Source of the DNA: an uncultured Prevotella sp.
GTDB taxonomy: Bacteria > Bacteroidota > Bacteroidia > Bacteroidales > Bacteroidaceae
Length of the DNA: 64,000 bases
Direction: 5' to 3'
Assembly: GCA_900320905.1 (NCBI GenBank)
Contig: ONTZ01000004.1
Coordinates: 1-64,000, forward strand
This document shows positions 54,347-62,876 of the stretch, piece by piece (position 1 is the stretch's first letter; every line of letters begins with the position of its first letter). The translations under genes were made by a program, and so were the position numbers. Under the pieces are notes generated by a model. It worked only from the letters and a program-made list of their open reading frames with translations. It searched no databases and had not been told where the DNA came from.

Positions 54347-54526
54347 CTGTCGAGTAAGAGGGGGACAATCTCGTTGTACTTCGAGACGGACATACAGGAC
54401 GAGTTGCGCACTAACTTTTCCGAGTACGGAATTCCTTGCCCCAGATTCAGGGCAGACTATCCCGAGGGCGGAAAAGGTATCTTTGGCATCGGCGAACTTA
54501 CTCCGTCTCTGCATAAAAAAATTTAA
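54347..54526 (+). other. Open C-terminal-like fragment, unrecognised
   Basis: An open frame of 59 codons with no start codon (GTISLYFETDIQDELRTN, then YGIPCPRFRADYPEGG and GIGELTPSLHKKI) ends at 54526. It includes one core of the GCCCCAGATTCAGGGC repeat family. It may be the end of a lost gene; no family is recognised. The 336 bases between 54252 and 54588 otherwise hold only the next promoter. Confidence 0.3.
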
Positions 54527-54531
54527 TTTAT

Positions 54532-54563
54532 TTTGTTCTTCTCTCGACTTTTATTAACTTTGC
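54532..54563 (+). promoter_or_regulatory. Promoter of the broken lipoprotein gene
   Basis: TTTG (54532-54535), 19 bases, TAACTTTGC (54555-54563): full consensus, 25 bases before the ATG at 54589. Confidence 0.75.
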
Positions 54564-54588
54564 ATCTGTTTAGAATCAAGTCGTATAT

Positions 54589-54770
54589 ATGAAAATTAAA
54601 AACTTAATCCTATGTGGCGCGATGGCGCTGATGATGGCCTCCTGCTCCACGAAACAGAGTGCCATCAGCCAACTGGAAGATTTCTCCTATGAACTGCGTG
54701 ACCATAGCCGGTACTACAACACCAACGATTGGGAAAAGGCTGGCAAGAAGTTCGTCAATATCCGTGAGAA
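54589..54770 (+). pseudogene. 5' fragment of the small lipoprotein gene
   Basis: The first 60 residues (lipobox MMASCSTKQSAISQLEDF, then FSYELRDHSRYYNTNDWEK to NIREK) match the intact copy at 57485. After GAGAAG the sequence changes to an unrelated gene in another frame; the lipoprotein frame itself runs on with unrelated residues to 54909. The missing 3' part is what survives at 43869. Confidence 0.85.
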
Positions 54771-54905
54771 GACGCCAATACGAGTTGTTCGCAATATTCA
54801 GGACGTTTCGAAGTTCTTCAGTTTAATGGAAAGGAGTGCAAGTTCCTCGGCATCAGCCTTGACAATGGGGAAGAACTGGATAATATCTGTCGTAACATTG
54901 CTCAG

Positions 54906-55784
54906 ATGATAGAGGACAAGTATGAGGTAAAGGATTTAAATAATTATTATATGAGTATGATTATATATAAGTCACTGGGCAGTCTAGAGGTTGACTACAA
55001 AAAGAAAGAAGTCAGGGCTGGCGGAAGAAGAATTGACTTCGGTAGGATAAGTCACTATGAATATGAGCATGCCTCCCATTTTGAAACCATGAGGGTCTAT
55101 GGAAAATGTGAAGAAATGCCGGACATGAGTCCCGAAACAAAAAGACATACTACACAGGTTGATAAAATTGGGTTAAAACTCTGGTTCAATTATTATCAAT
55201 GTGAAGAGTTGAAGCAGTCTTCCCTGGATTTCTCCCAAAAAGATGCCATTGAAGCAAGGCATAAACTGAAACCGCTCATCAAACACCTTAGAGAGAGAAG
55301 ATCCTCTGATGATTTCAATCTGTTCATCGGCGAAGAACACCTCAGAATTGGTAATATTGTTTCTCTCAATATCCCGACGAAGGATTTCGACATACACGAA
55401 GTGGATCTTCCCATATTTGGACCTTGTACCATTCGTGTATTTGGAACGAACGTGATAACGCATGCCAGTTTGGTAACAGAGCGGAGACTGAGTGAGGAAG
55501 AAATGCTGCCCATGCTCGACTATATGAAGAAGAGCATACCTATGGAATCATATTACGATGATCACGGTTATGGCGTTATGCCCAAACCTCATGAGATTAA
55601 CTTATTCTGGGAACTTCCACAAGGCAGGATCGAAATGAGTTGGGACGGATTCAACTATACGCGTGGGGATGAATCAAACCAACCAAGAGGCAATGGAATG
55701 GATTACATAAAAATCGAACTTTGGGATTGTGTTTGTTTGCAACAGACAAGAGATGAAGCGTATTATAGATCATTGGTTGATTAG
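54906..55784 (+). CDS. Unknown protein, probably 5'-truncated
   Basis: 292 residues from the ATG at 54906 (MIEDKYEVKDLNNYY). The same frame is open back to 54768 (FEVLQFNGKECKFLGISLDN is readable), so the gene probably lost its start when joined to the lipoprotein fragment at about 54770. The protein is soluble, charged, with a helical middle (AIEARHKLKPLIKHLRERR) and beta-rich C-half; no family recognised. It lies in the toxin island, so an immunity role is possible but unsupported. Confidence 0.5.
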   Translation: MIEDKYEVKDLNNYYMSMIIYKSLGSLEVDYKKKEVRAGGRRIDFGRISHYEYEHASHFETMRVYGKCEEMPDMSPETKRHTTQVDKIGLKLWFNYYQCEELKQSSLDFSQKDAIEARHKLKPLIKHLRERRSSDDFNLFIGEEHLRIGNIVSLNIPTKDFDIHEVDLPIFGPCTIRVFGTNVITHASLVTERRLSEEEMLPMLDYMKKSIPMESYYDDHGYGVMPKPHEINLFWELPQGRIEMSWDGFNYTRGDESNQPRGNGMDYIKIELWDCVCLQQTRDEAYYRSLVD

Positions 55785-55891
55785 AAGTTGTGCCCGACAC
55801 CTCGCCACCATCGAGCGCATCCAAATATGGAAGAGGTAAGGCCCAATTTCAATGGCTATGTGGAGGAGTGTCTTTGGTAAAGTTGGGTATA

Positions 55892-55978
55892 ATTCAGCCA
55901 AAACGACCAATTTTTAAACCAATTTGGCTGATTATTGCCTAAATATTTGGCCAAATGGATGGTTTTTATTATATTTGC
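55892..55978 (+). promoter_or_regulatory. ATPase promoter with operator-like inverted repeats
   Basis: TTTG (55946-55949), 20 bases, TATATTTGC (55970-55978). The -33 is half of the palindrome TTTGGCCAAA (55946-55955). Upstream, ATTCAGCCAAAA (55892-55903) and TTTGGCTGATT (55923-55933) form an inverted pair with the motif of the RHS cassette-1 promoter. Confidence 0.7.
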
Positions 55979-55993
55979 GGCTGAAAATAAACA

Positions 55994-57430
55994 ATGTCGG
56001 TTATGATAGGACGCAAAATCGAATTTGAGAAACTGCAATCCGCCATGGATAAAGACAGGGCACAACTTATTGCGGTTTATGGCAGGAGAAGAGTTGGCAA
56101 GACATTTCTTATCAATGAGTTCTTTGAGGGTAAGTTCATCTTTAAGCACACAGCCATATCCCCTGTGGATGATACAACAAAGAAGAGGAAAAAGAACATA
56201 CTGAAACTACAACTTCAGGAGTTTTATTATTCCATGCGGACGTATGGCCTGGATAGTAATGAGCATGTCCCGACCAGTTGGCAAGAGGCTTTCTATATGC
56301 TGGAACAAATCCTTGAAAAGAAAGATGACGGCAAGCGTCAGGTTATTTTCATCGACGAACTCCCATGGATGGACACTCCTAAGTCGAACTTCATGCCTGC
56401 CTTCGAACATTTCTGCAACGATTGGTGCCTTGCCCGCAAGAACTTCAAGATGGTGGTATGCGGTAGCGCAACGTCCTGGATACTGGACAAACTGATCAAC
56501 AACAAGGGAGGCTTGTATGGTAGGGTGACGCTGCCCATCTATCTTTCACCGTTCACATTGTATGAGTGTCGTGAGTTCTTCAAGGCCGACGGCCTCCATT
56601 TAGACGAGTTCGATATTTGCCAGGCCTATATTGCTTTTGGTGGCATACCATTCTATCTGGACCAGTTCAGGAAAGGCTTGAGTCTAGCACAAAACATTGA
56701 TGCAATCCTCTATGATACCAGTGCGCCGCTCAAGGATGAGTTCGACCGACTGTTTACTTCCCAGTTCTCACGACCGGAGGATTTACAGCGCATTGTGACA
56801 ACACTCGCTACGAAACGCATTGGTTTTACACGCGATGAACTTGTCAAGCGAGGAAAATTCTCTTCAGGAGGCACCTTGACAGAGAACTTGTCGGCATTGC
56901 AGAAAAGCAGACTGATAATGGAATACGTTCCTTTCGGGGAATCGACAGCGAGGTATAAAGTGGCCGATCCGTTCTGTATCTTTTATCTAAGCCATGTCCG
57001 GGGCAACATCGACAACCGCTCATACTGGCAGACGCATGAGAAGTCGCCCTCCGTCATTTCATGGATGGGTTTTGCCTTCGAGGATCTGTGCTGGACTCAC
57101 ATCAAGCAGATTAAGCACGCCTTGGGGATTGACGGAGTGATTACGAAGGAATCTCCATGGAACATTCCTCCCGATTCCAAGATAGATATGATTATAAACA
57201 GGGACGACCGTTTTATTTGTTTGTGTGAGATGAAGTTCACGCGAGGGGACTTCGAGGTCACAAAGAGTTACAACAAGACCCTCCTTGAGCGAATGGAGCG
57301 CGTACAGGGGATTGTCGGGAACAAGAAAACCGTCATGTCTATATTGGTAACTACATACGGCCTCAAAAGAAACGAATATGCCTCCCGCTTCGACAAAATA
57401 GTCACCATGGAGGATTTATTCCAGAAATAG
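55994..57430 (+). CDS. AAA-family ATPase with C-terminal DUF234 nuclease-like domain
   Basis: 478 residues. Walker A YGRRRVGKTFLI (about 28-40), Walker B VIFIDELPWM, sensor-like MVVCGSATSW, then a winged-helix part (GFTRDELVKRGKFSSGGTLTENLSALQKSRLI) and a C-terminal domain with a PD-(D/E)XK-type pattern (KIDMIINRDDRFICLCEMKF). This matches the archaeal-type AAA_14/DUF234 ATPases, common on accessory DNA; their function is largely unknown. Own promoter with palindromes resembling those of the RHS cassettes; the intact lipoprotein gene follows 54 bases on. Confidence 0.88.
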   Translation: MSVMIGRKIEFEKLQSAMDKDRAQLIAVYGRRRVGKTFLINEFFEGKFIFKHTAISPVDDTTKKRKKNILKLQLQEFYYSMRTYGLDSNEHVPTSWQEAFYMLEQILEKKDDGKRQVIFIDELPWMDTPKSNFMPAFEHFCNDWCLARKNFKMVVCGSATSWILDKLINNKGGLYGRVTLPIYLSPFTLYECREFFKADGLHLDEFDICQAYIAFGGIPFYLDQFRKGLSLAQNIDAILYDTSAPLKDEFDRLFTSQFSRPEDLQRIVTTLATKRIGFTRDELVKRGKFSSGGTLTENLSALQKSRLIMEYVPFGESTARYKVADPFCIFYLSHVRGNIDNRSYWQTHEKSPSVISWMGFAFEDLCWTHIKQIKHALGIDGVITKESPWNIPPDSKIDMIINRDDRFICLCEMKFTRGDFEVTKSYNKTLLERMERVQGIVGNKKTVMSILVTTYGLKRNEYASRFDKIVTMEDLFQK

Positions 57431-57484
57431 ATGACGAAGCGGTGGAGTAATATGATGAGACTTATCAAATATACAAAATGAGTT

Positions 57485-57841
57485 ATGAAAATTAGAACTT
57501 TAATTCTTTGTGGCGCGATGGCACTGGTGATGGCCTCCTGCTCCACGAAACAGAGTGCCATCAGCCAACTGGAAGATTTCTCCTATGAACTGCGCGATCA
57601 TAGCCGTTACTACGATACCAACGACTGGGAGAAGGCCGGTAAGAAGTTTGTCAATATCCGCGAGAAGATCAGCAAGCACGAGTTTGACTATACTGCCGAA
57701 GAGAAAGCCAAAATCGGCCGTTTGGAAGGTGAATGCGCCAAATACATGGCTAAAGGCGCCAAAGAGGGCGTTTTCGATAAATTGAAAAACATCGGTAGCG
57801 AAATCAAGGGCATCCTCGAAGGCATCCTCGGAATTTTTTAA
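57485..57841 (+). CDS. Small lipoprotein, intact copy
   Basis: 118 residues: lipobox VMASCSTKQSAI (Cys at about 19), a helical charged middle (LEDFSYELRDHSRYYDTNDWEKAGKKFVNIREKISKH... region), and a conserved Gly-rich hydrophobic tail (KLKNIGSEIKGILEGILGIF) that could insert into or lie on a membrane. Function unknown. Two partial copies (43869, 54589) show that this gene was repeatedly copied and broken in the island. Confidence 0.8.
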   Translation: MKIRTLILCGAMALVMASCSTKQSAISQLEDFSYELRDHSRYYDTNDWEKAGKKFVNIREKISKHEFDYTAEEKAKIGRLEGECAKYMAKGAKEGVFDKLKNIGSEIKGILEGILGIF

Positions 57842-57860
57842 ACGATAAGGCAGATTGCCG

Positions 57861-60164
57861 TTAGGCACTGAAGCCCACCTGGCGGCGGGGCTTCAGTTCT
57901 ACGGCTTTCGGATTGAATTTCTCGTAGGCCCTGCGGACATCGGAGACCTCGATGTGCTGATAGTCATCAGAGGGAGTGGCGGCAAGACGGTCGGCCATCG
58001 CTGGAATGATGCCATTGTTGACGAACTGCTCCACCCAACGGGCATTGCTGAAGTTGGCGGTGCGGCTCTTGTAGGCCTGGTCGATACTATCCCTCAAGAC
58101 GGCTGCAGCCTCATCGGTCAGGATATACGCATCGCGCTCCAACAGACGGGTGGCTATCTCCATCAACTGCTCCGCATCGTAGTCGCTGAACCTGTACTTA
58201 TAGGGGAAGCGTCCCATCAGTCCAGGATTGGTGTTGAGCATGGCATCCATCTCCTTCTCGTAGCCTGCGAAGATGACCATCATGTCAGGATTGGGCTGCG
58301 AGAGAGTGGTGAGCAGCGAGTCGATGACCCTTGCCCCGAAGTCCTTGCGGTCGCCTGAGCCGTCGTAGAGGTTATAGGCCTCGTCGATGAAGAGCACGTT
58401 GCCCCGGGCCTCTTCAAGCACCGCCTTCATATTCTCCTCGGTCTCACCGATGTAACGTCCCACAAGTCGGGTTCGGTCTACTGCCATCACCTCACCACGG
58501 CTGAGCAGTCCCAGGGAGTGGTAGATACGTCCGAGCATACGAGCGACAGTGGTCTTGCCTGTACCGGGGTTGCCAGTAAAGATGGCATGGTAAGCGATAT
58601 TGCCAGAGGTAGGGAGTCCCCGACGACGGCGTTCCACGAAGAAACGGGTATTGTTGGCCAACGTGGCGATGCCCTGCTTCACATTGTCGAGTCCCACCAT
58701 CCTATGGAGTTCACCCAGACAGGCTTCGAGGGTATCCGTACCGCCAGTAAACAGGCTCATATCCATATCCTCGGGCAACACGACGGGCAGCGACTCTAAA
58801 TCGAACTCAGCGAGGATCCTCTTCGTGTAGCGCGGACGGATATCATCGGTGATGATGCGGTGCAAGTCGCTGAGCGACCAGTTGGCGAGTCTGCCCTGAC
58901 AATGACCAGTGATAATCGCCCGCGACACCAGATCCATCACCGCCAACGAGGGTGTCAGGTTCTCCTCCTGCATCATCAGGAAGAACGCCTGCACCAGTTC
59001 GAAGGCACTATAAGGTTCCTGTTCCACCCAACTCTCGGCGGTGTAGAATGCCTTCAACGACGGAAACTGGTCGAGCAGAACCTCTATCTCCTGTCGCGAG
59101 CCACAGAGCCAGAGCGGATTCGGGACGGCATTGTCCAATACCTTTCTCATAATATGTCGCATGATGACCTTCCCGCCAGTGGAAGTCAAGGCTCCAAGAT
59201 TGGTAAGACAGACCGTATCGCTGCCTATCGACAACTCATAGAGGTGTTCGTAAGGGTTGACACATGTCGCATCATAAAGCGTGGAACAGTCGACATATTC
59301 CAACGAATGCATATATCCGAAGTCTATCCGGAAATGGCGCAGTTCCTGATATGTCAGATCCTTGTTGCGGGTACATATCAATAGGTTCCTGTTGCTGCCG
59401 ACAAACCCGCCGCCTAATCCTTTCACCATACCATTATAGACAGACAGATGCATGCTCTCCATCATTCTCTTCCGCATCTGTGCAACACCGGGGATGGCGG
59501 TGAACTGCTTCCAGTCATCATCTTTCTCCAAGGAATCGGTGAGGACATCGTCTATCCCACAGAACGGCACAAATGTAAACGGAACGTATTGCGTCTCAAG
59601 ATTATCATCCAGTTGGAAGTCCATTCTCAAGAGCCTGTCATCCTTGTCACGCACTAAGAGGATATAGTTTCCCGGTAGCCAGATTCTGGAACAGGACATC
59701 TCGTAGGCCAGTTCATTGCCGTTGCGAAAGACCTCGCTATTCTCCAAAGAGGAACACATCGGGAAATAGGTATCAGTATATATGTAGCAACGGAATCGAT
59801 CTGTTTCCGGCAGTGCATCCTCGTCCGTTGCCAGATGCACCGTCACTGGTCCACAGCACAGACAGGACTTATCGCAGTCTTCGAGTACATTGACGGAGAG
59901 GGAATACGCAGTTCGCGGTGGATTCTCCATCCGATCCTTCTTCCTTTTCAGATTTCTCTGGCCAGTATCAGCATCGTCATATTGGTTATCTTCATCAGGG
60001 TCAGGGGTTTCATCCAGGTCTTCATCAGAGTCGAACTCCTTTTCAATGAATTCCTGGAGCAACTCATCAAATTCTTTATCAAATTCTTCTTTCTGCTCGT
60101 TGTCGAGCGTCACTAAATCTTTCTGCATATCATCAGGTTGAAAATAAAAAATGGTGTATTTCAC
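57861..60164 (-). CDS. CbxX/CfxQ-type AAA+ ATPase with long acidic N-terminal region
   Basis: 767 residues from a GTG at 60164 (an ATG at 60128 would give 755). Residues about 15-60 are highly acidic (KEFDSDEDLDETPDPDEDNQ). A Cys-rich beta domain follows (CDKSCLCCGPVTVHLA, then MSCSRIWLPGNYILLVRD), then a middle domain and, at about 490-740, a CbbX/SpoVK/EccA-like AAA+ module: Walker A GNPGTGKTT, Walker B VLFIDEAY, sensor MMVIFAGYEKEMDAML and arginine finger region GLMGRFPYKYRF, with a lid. Such proteins remodel protein assemblies; the target is unknown. The 3' end is convergent with the lipoprotein gene. Confidence 0.85.
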   Translation of the reverse strand: MKYTIFYFQPDDMQKDLVTLDNEQKEEFDKEFDELLQEFIEKEFDSDEDLDETPDPDEDNQYDDADTGQRNLKRKKDRMENPPRTAYSLSVNVLEDCDKSCLCCGPVTVHLATDEDALPETDRFRCYIYTDTYFPMCSSLENSEVFRNGNELAYEMSCSRIWLPGNYILLVRDKDDRLLRMDFQLDDNLETQYVPFTFVPFCGIDDVLTDSLEKDDDWKQFTAIPGVAQMRKRMMESMHLSVYNGMVKGLGGGFVGSNRNLLICTRNKDLTYQELRHFRIDFGYMHSLEYVDCSTLYDATCVNPYEHLYELSIGSDTVCLTNLGALTSTGGKVIMRHIMRKVLDNAVPNPLWLCGSRQEIEVLLDQFPSLKAFYTAESWVEQEPYSAFELVQAFFLMMQEENLTPSLAVMDLVSRAIITGHCQGRLANWSLSDLHRIITDDIRPRYTKRILAEFDLESLPVVLPEDMDMSLFTGGTDTLEACLGELHRMVGLDNVKQGIATLANNTRFFVERRRRGLPTSGNIAYHAIFTGNPGTGKTTVARMLGRIYHSLGLLSRGEVMAVDRTRLVGRYIGETEENMKAVLEEARGNVLFIDEAYNLYDGSGDRKDFGARVIDSLLTTLSQPNPDMMVIFAGYEKEMDAMLNTNPGLMGRFPYKYRFSDYDAEQLMEIATRLLERDAYILTDEAAAVLRDSIDQAYKSRTANFSNARWVEQFVNNGIIPAMADRLAATPSDDYQHIEVSDVRRAYEKFNPKAVELKPRRQVGFSA

Positions 60165-60445
60165 ATTATGCCCCTGAAAAAAGGGCGCAAGAGGGATTTG
60201 GGCAAAGCCGTTGAGGCCAGTGCCCAGTGAGGTTCATAGAAACTTACTTGAAATTCCTATCACAAACAGAATTGTAGCAACATGTCAAAGAACGTACAAG
60301 CCGCAATTATACAGTCTGAGTCACAAACATCAAACATAGCCTAAGGCTACATCCTCAGTTGTGTCGCTCGACGACTGGATAACTTGCAGACATTTCTTTT
60401 CATTTGCTTTTTCTTTTGTGATAGCGGATTTTTAATTTGCGGCGA
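60165..60445 (-). other. Long untranslated leader of the AAA+ gene
   Basis: From the -7 box at 60446 to the start codon there are about 275-315 bases without a convincing reading frame. On the minus strand it contains TAGCCTTAGGCTA (near 60336-60348) and, close to the start, GCCC-TTTTTTCA-GGGGC (60172-60189), which could act as hairpins. Whether this is a regulated leader cannot be decided from sequence alone. Confidence 0.4.
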
Positions 60446-60477
60446 CAAAGATATGAAAAATTCCCGATATCTTCCAA
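60446..60477 (-). promoter_or_regulatory. Promoter of the AAA+ gene
   Basis: Minus strand TTG at 60475-60477, about 21 bases, TATCTTTG (60446-60453). Confidence 0.5.
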
Positions 60478-60493
60478 GAAAATACCGGGAATT
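60456..60493 (-). terminator. Terminator of the RNase R gene
   Basis: On the minus strand AATTCCCG pairs with CGGGAATT and is followed by TTTT. It lies 85 bases after the rnr stop and overlaps the -33 region of the AAA+ promoter. Confidence 0.7.
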
Positions 60494-60518
60494 CTGTCAT
60501 TTTAAAAACATATTTAAC

Positions 60519-60540
60519 ATTTCTTCGCGTGCGAAGAAAT
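60519..60540. repeat. Near-perfect 22-base palindrome after rnr
   Basis: ATTTCTTCGC and GCGAAGAAAT pair perfectly over a two-base loop (GT). It lies between the rnr stop and the terminator; it could be an RNA-processing hairpin or an operator. Confidence 0.7.
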
Positions 60541-60577
60541 AATAGGTACGCGTATTACCACATCGTTGAAGTCATAG

Positions 60578-62773
60578 TCACTCGGCGAGGGTGAAGTCGA
60601 GTTGTTTGCGCTCGGTGTTGGCACGGGCTACCTGAATACGGATTGGATCGCCGAGTTGGTACTTCGTGTGATGGCGTCGGCCCACAATGACGAAATTCTT
60701 CTCGTCGAAGTCGTAGTAGTCGTTGCCAAGGTCGCGGATGGGAATCATGCCCTCGCAGTGATTCTCGTCGATCTGGGCATAGATACCATACGAGGTGAGG
60801 CCGGAGATATGGGCATCGTAGGTATTGCCAATCTTATCCTCCATAAACTCCACCATCTTATACTTGATACTGTCGCGCTCCGCATTCTGCGAAACCTGTT
60901 CCATGTCACTGCAGTGCTCACAGAACTCCTCATACTTATCCTTATTCGCCGAGCGGGCACCATCCTGGTATTTCGTCAGCAGACGGTGCACCATCATATC
61001 CGGATAACGACGGATGGGTGAGGTGAAGTGGGTATAATAGTCGAAGGCCAGACCATAGTGTCCGATGTTATGCACACTGTACTTCGCCTTCATCATAGCC
61101 CGCAGGGCGACGGTCTCGATGGCGTTCTGTTCACGGGTACCCTCGGCATCCGCCATCAGGGCGTTGAGCGACTTGGTGATGGCACCCTTCGTTCCGCTGG
61201 TCTTCACCTTATAGCCGAACTTCGAAACGAACTGTCGCAAATTTTCGAGTTTCTGGGGGTCGGGTTGGTCGTGAATACGGTAAGGCAACGTCTTGGCCTT
61301 CTGACCTTTCTTCACACGACCGATTGACTCCGCTACTGTCTTATTCGCCAGCAGCATAAACTCCTCAATAAGTTTATTGGCATCCTTCGACACCTTGAAG
61401 TACGCCTTCACGGGCTTGCCCTTCTCATCGATGTCAAAATGCAGTTCCTCGCGGTCGAACTTCACAGAGCCGTTCTTGAAACGGGCGGCACGGAGTTTCT
61501 TGGCGAGAGCATCGAGTTTGATGAGTTCATTGGCATATTCGCCCTTGTAAGGATTCTTCTTCGTGGCAGGAGGTGCGGGTTCACCCGTGCCGTCCTTCAC
61601 ACCATTGTCCTCCAACAACTGCTGTACTTCCTCATAAGCATAGCGGCGATTACTCTTGATGACGGTGTGGGCCAGATGCCATTTCTTCACATTGGCCTCA
61701 TCGTCGAGTTGGAAGATAACACTATAACAGAGTTTCTCTTCGTCAGGGCGCAACGAACAGATGAAGTTACAGAGGCGCTCAGGCAGCATCGGGATGGTAC
61801 GGTCGACGAGGTAGATACTCGTGGCACGATTGTAGGCCTCCTTGTCGATGGTAGAGCCTTCCTTCACGTAGTGGCTGACATCAGCGATATGCACACCTAC
61901 TTCCCACAAGCCCCCGTCAAGGCTTCGGATACTAAGGGCATCGTCGAAGTCCTTGGCATCCTTCGGGTCGATAGTACAGGTGAAGACCTCTCGGAAGTCC
62001 TCACGGCGGGCAATCTCCTGCGGCGTGATGGTGGCATTGATCTTTTCAGCCGCCTCCTCCACATTCTTCGGATATTTGTAAGGCAGGTTGTACTGGGCCA
62101 GAATGGCATGCATCTCAGCATTGTTCTCACCCGTCTTTCCGAGGATATCGACAACGGAGCCGATGATGTTCTTATGTTCAGCATCCGGCCACTGCACCAC
62201 CTTCACGACGGCCTTGTCATCCGTCTTCCCACCTTTCAGTTTTCGCTTCGGGATGATGATGTCATGCACAAAAGTATTATCCTGCGGAATGAGGAAAGCG
62301 AAATCCTTCTCCACACGGAGTTTACCGACAATGGTATCATGTGCCCTTTTGACAATCTCAATGACCATCGCCTCCTTGATATGCTTGTCACGACGAGCCA
62401 TATAAGAGACCTTTACCCTGTCGCCATCCATCGCCGACATGGAATTACGCTCAGCCACGAAAACCGGTGTACCGCCATCGTCGGGCAGGAACGAGTTGCG
62501 CCCAGAGGCTTTGCGACGGAACACACCCTCCTGTACCTGGGTCTTCATGTTCAGACGATAGGAGTTGTCGCTGACTTTCGAGAGGAAATCATCCCATGCC
62601 ATCTCCTCCATCACGTCGATGGCGAGCATCTTCAGGGGATGCGTATCAAGTTTCAGTGCCTTGAATATCTGCTTGAACGAGAAGGTCTCGTTCGGATTGT
62701 GCTGGAAGAGATCCTGCAGCAGTTCGCTGACCTGCTTCTTCCCTAACCGTTTACCACCTTTTTTCTTTCCCAT
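60578..62773 (-). CDS. rnr: Ribonuclease R
   Basis: 731 residues from the ATG at 62773 (MGKKKGGKRLGKKQ). N-terminal winged-helix/cold-shock-like domains (DRVKVSYMARR; FAFLIPQDNTFVHDIIIP), the RNB catalytic domain with its Asp cluster (TIDPKDAKDFDDALS) and HYGLAFDYYTHFTSPIRRYPDMMVHR, and a C-terminal S1 domain (ISGLTSYGIYAQIDENHCEGMIP). It is a 3'-5' exoribonuclease that degrades structured RNA. Monocistronic, with promoter and terminator visible. Confidence 0.96.
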   Translation of the reverse strand: MGKKKGGKRLGKKQVSELLQDLFQHNPNETFSFKQIFKALKLDTHPLKMLAIDVMEEMAWDDFLSKVSDNSYRLNMKTQVQEGVFRRKASGRNSFLPDDGGTPVFVAERNSMSAMDGDRVKVSYMARRDKHIKEAMVIEIVKRAHDTIVGKLRVEKDFAFLIPQDNTFVHDIIIPKRKLKGGKTDDKAVVKVVQWPDAEHKNIIGSVVDILGKTGENNAEMHAILAQYNLPYKYPKNVEEAAEKINATITPQEIARREDFREVFTCTIDPKDAKDFDDALSIRSLDGGLWEVGVHIADVSHYVKEGSTIDKEAYNRATSIYLVDRTIPMLPERLCNFICSLRPDEEKLCYSVIFQLDDEANVKKWHLAHTVIKSNRRYAYEEVQQLLEDNGVKDGTGEPAPPATKKNPYKGEYANELIKLDALAKKLRAARFKNGSVKFDREELHFDIDEKGKPVKAYFKVSKDANKLIEEFMLLANKTVAESIGRVKKGQKAKTLPYRIHDQPDPQKLENLRQFVSKFGYKVKTSGTKGAITKSLNALMADAEGTREQNAIETVALRAMMKAKYSVHNIGHYGLAFDYYTHFTSPIRRYPDMMVHRLLTKYQDGARSANKDKYEEFCEHCSDMEQVSQNAERDSIKYKMVEFMEDKIGNTYDAHISGLTSYGIYAQIDENHCEGMIPIRDLGNDYYDFDEKNFVIVGRRHHTKYQLGDPIRIQVARANTERKQLDFTLAE

Positions 62774-62798
62774 AGACTTGTTTTTTGTTTTCTTTGCG

Positions 62799-62859
62799 GC
62801 AAAGATACAAAAAAAAGTGAAAAGTGAAAAGTGAAAAGTGAAAAGTTTTGTAACTTTGC
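62799..62859. promoter_or_regulatory. Divergent promoters of rnr and the epimerase gene
   Basis: Minus-strand TATCTTTGC (62799-62807) for rnr and plus-strand TAACTTTGC (62851-62859) for the epimerase. The GTGAAAA array (62815-62847) fills the space between and takes the place of both -33 elements. Confidence 0.6.
62815..62847. repeat. GTGAAAA simple repeat between divergent promoters
   Basis: About five AAAGTG(A) units in tandem. A change in unit number would alter spacing upstream of both -7 boxes. Confidence 0.85.
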
Positions 62860-62876
62860 ACCCAAATTTAACAAAG

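Noticed and set aside
55785-55860. Short frame reading CARHLATIERIQIWKR after the unknown protein
   Set aside because: It looks like the tail of some lost gene but is too short to assign, so not listed as a feature.
60270-60300. CGTTCTTTGACA-like sequence (minus strand) resembling rRNA-operon upstream regions
   Set aside because: No rRNA or tRNA gene follows; a chance match of a short motif.
61439-62746. 435-codon frame antisense to rnr
   Set aside because: RNase R motifs on the minus strand are complete; the antisense frame is a codon-bias shadow.
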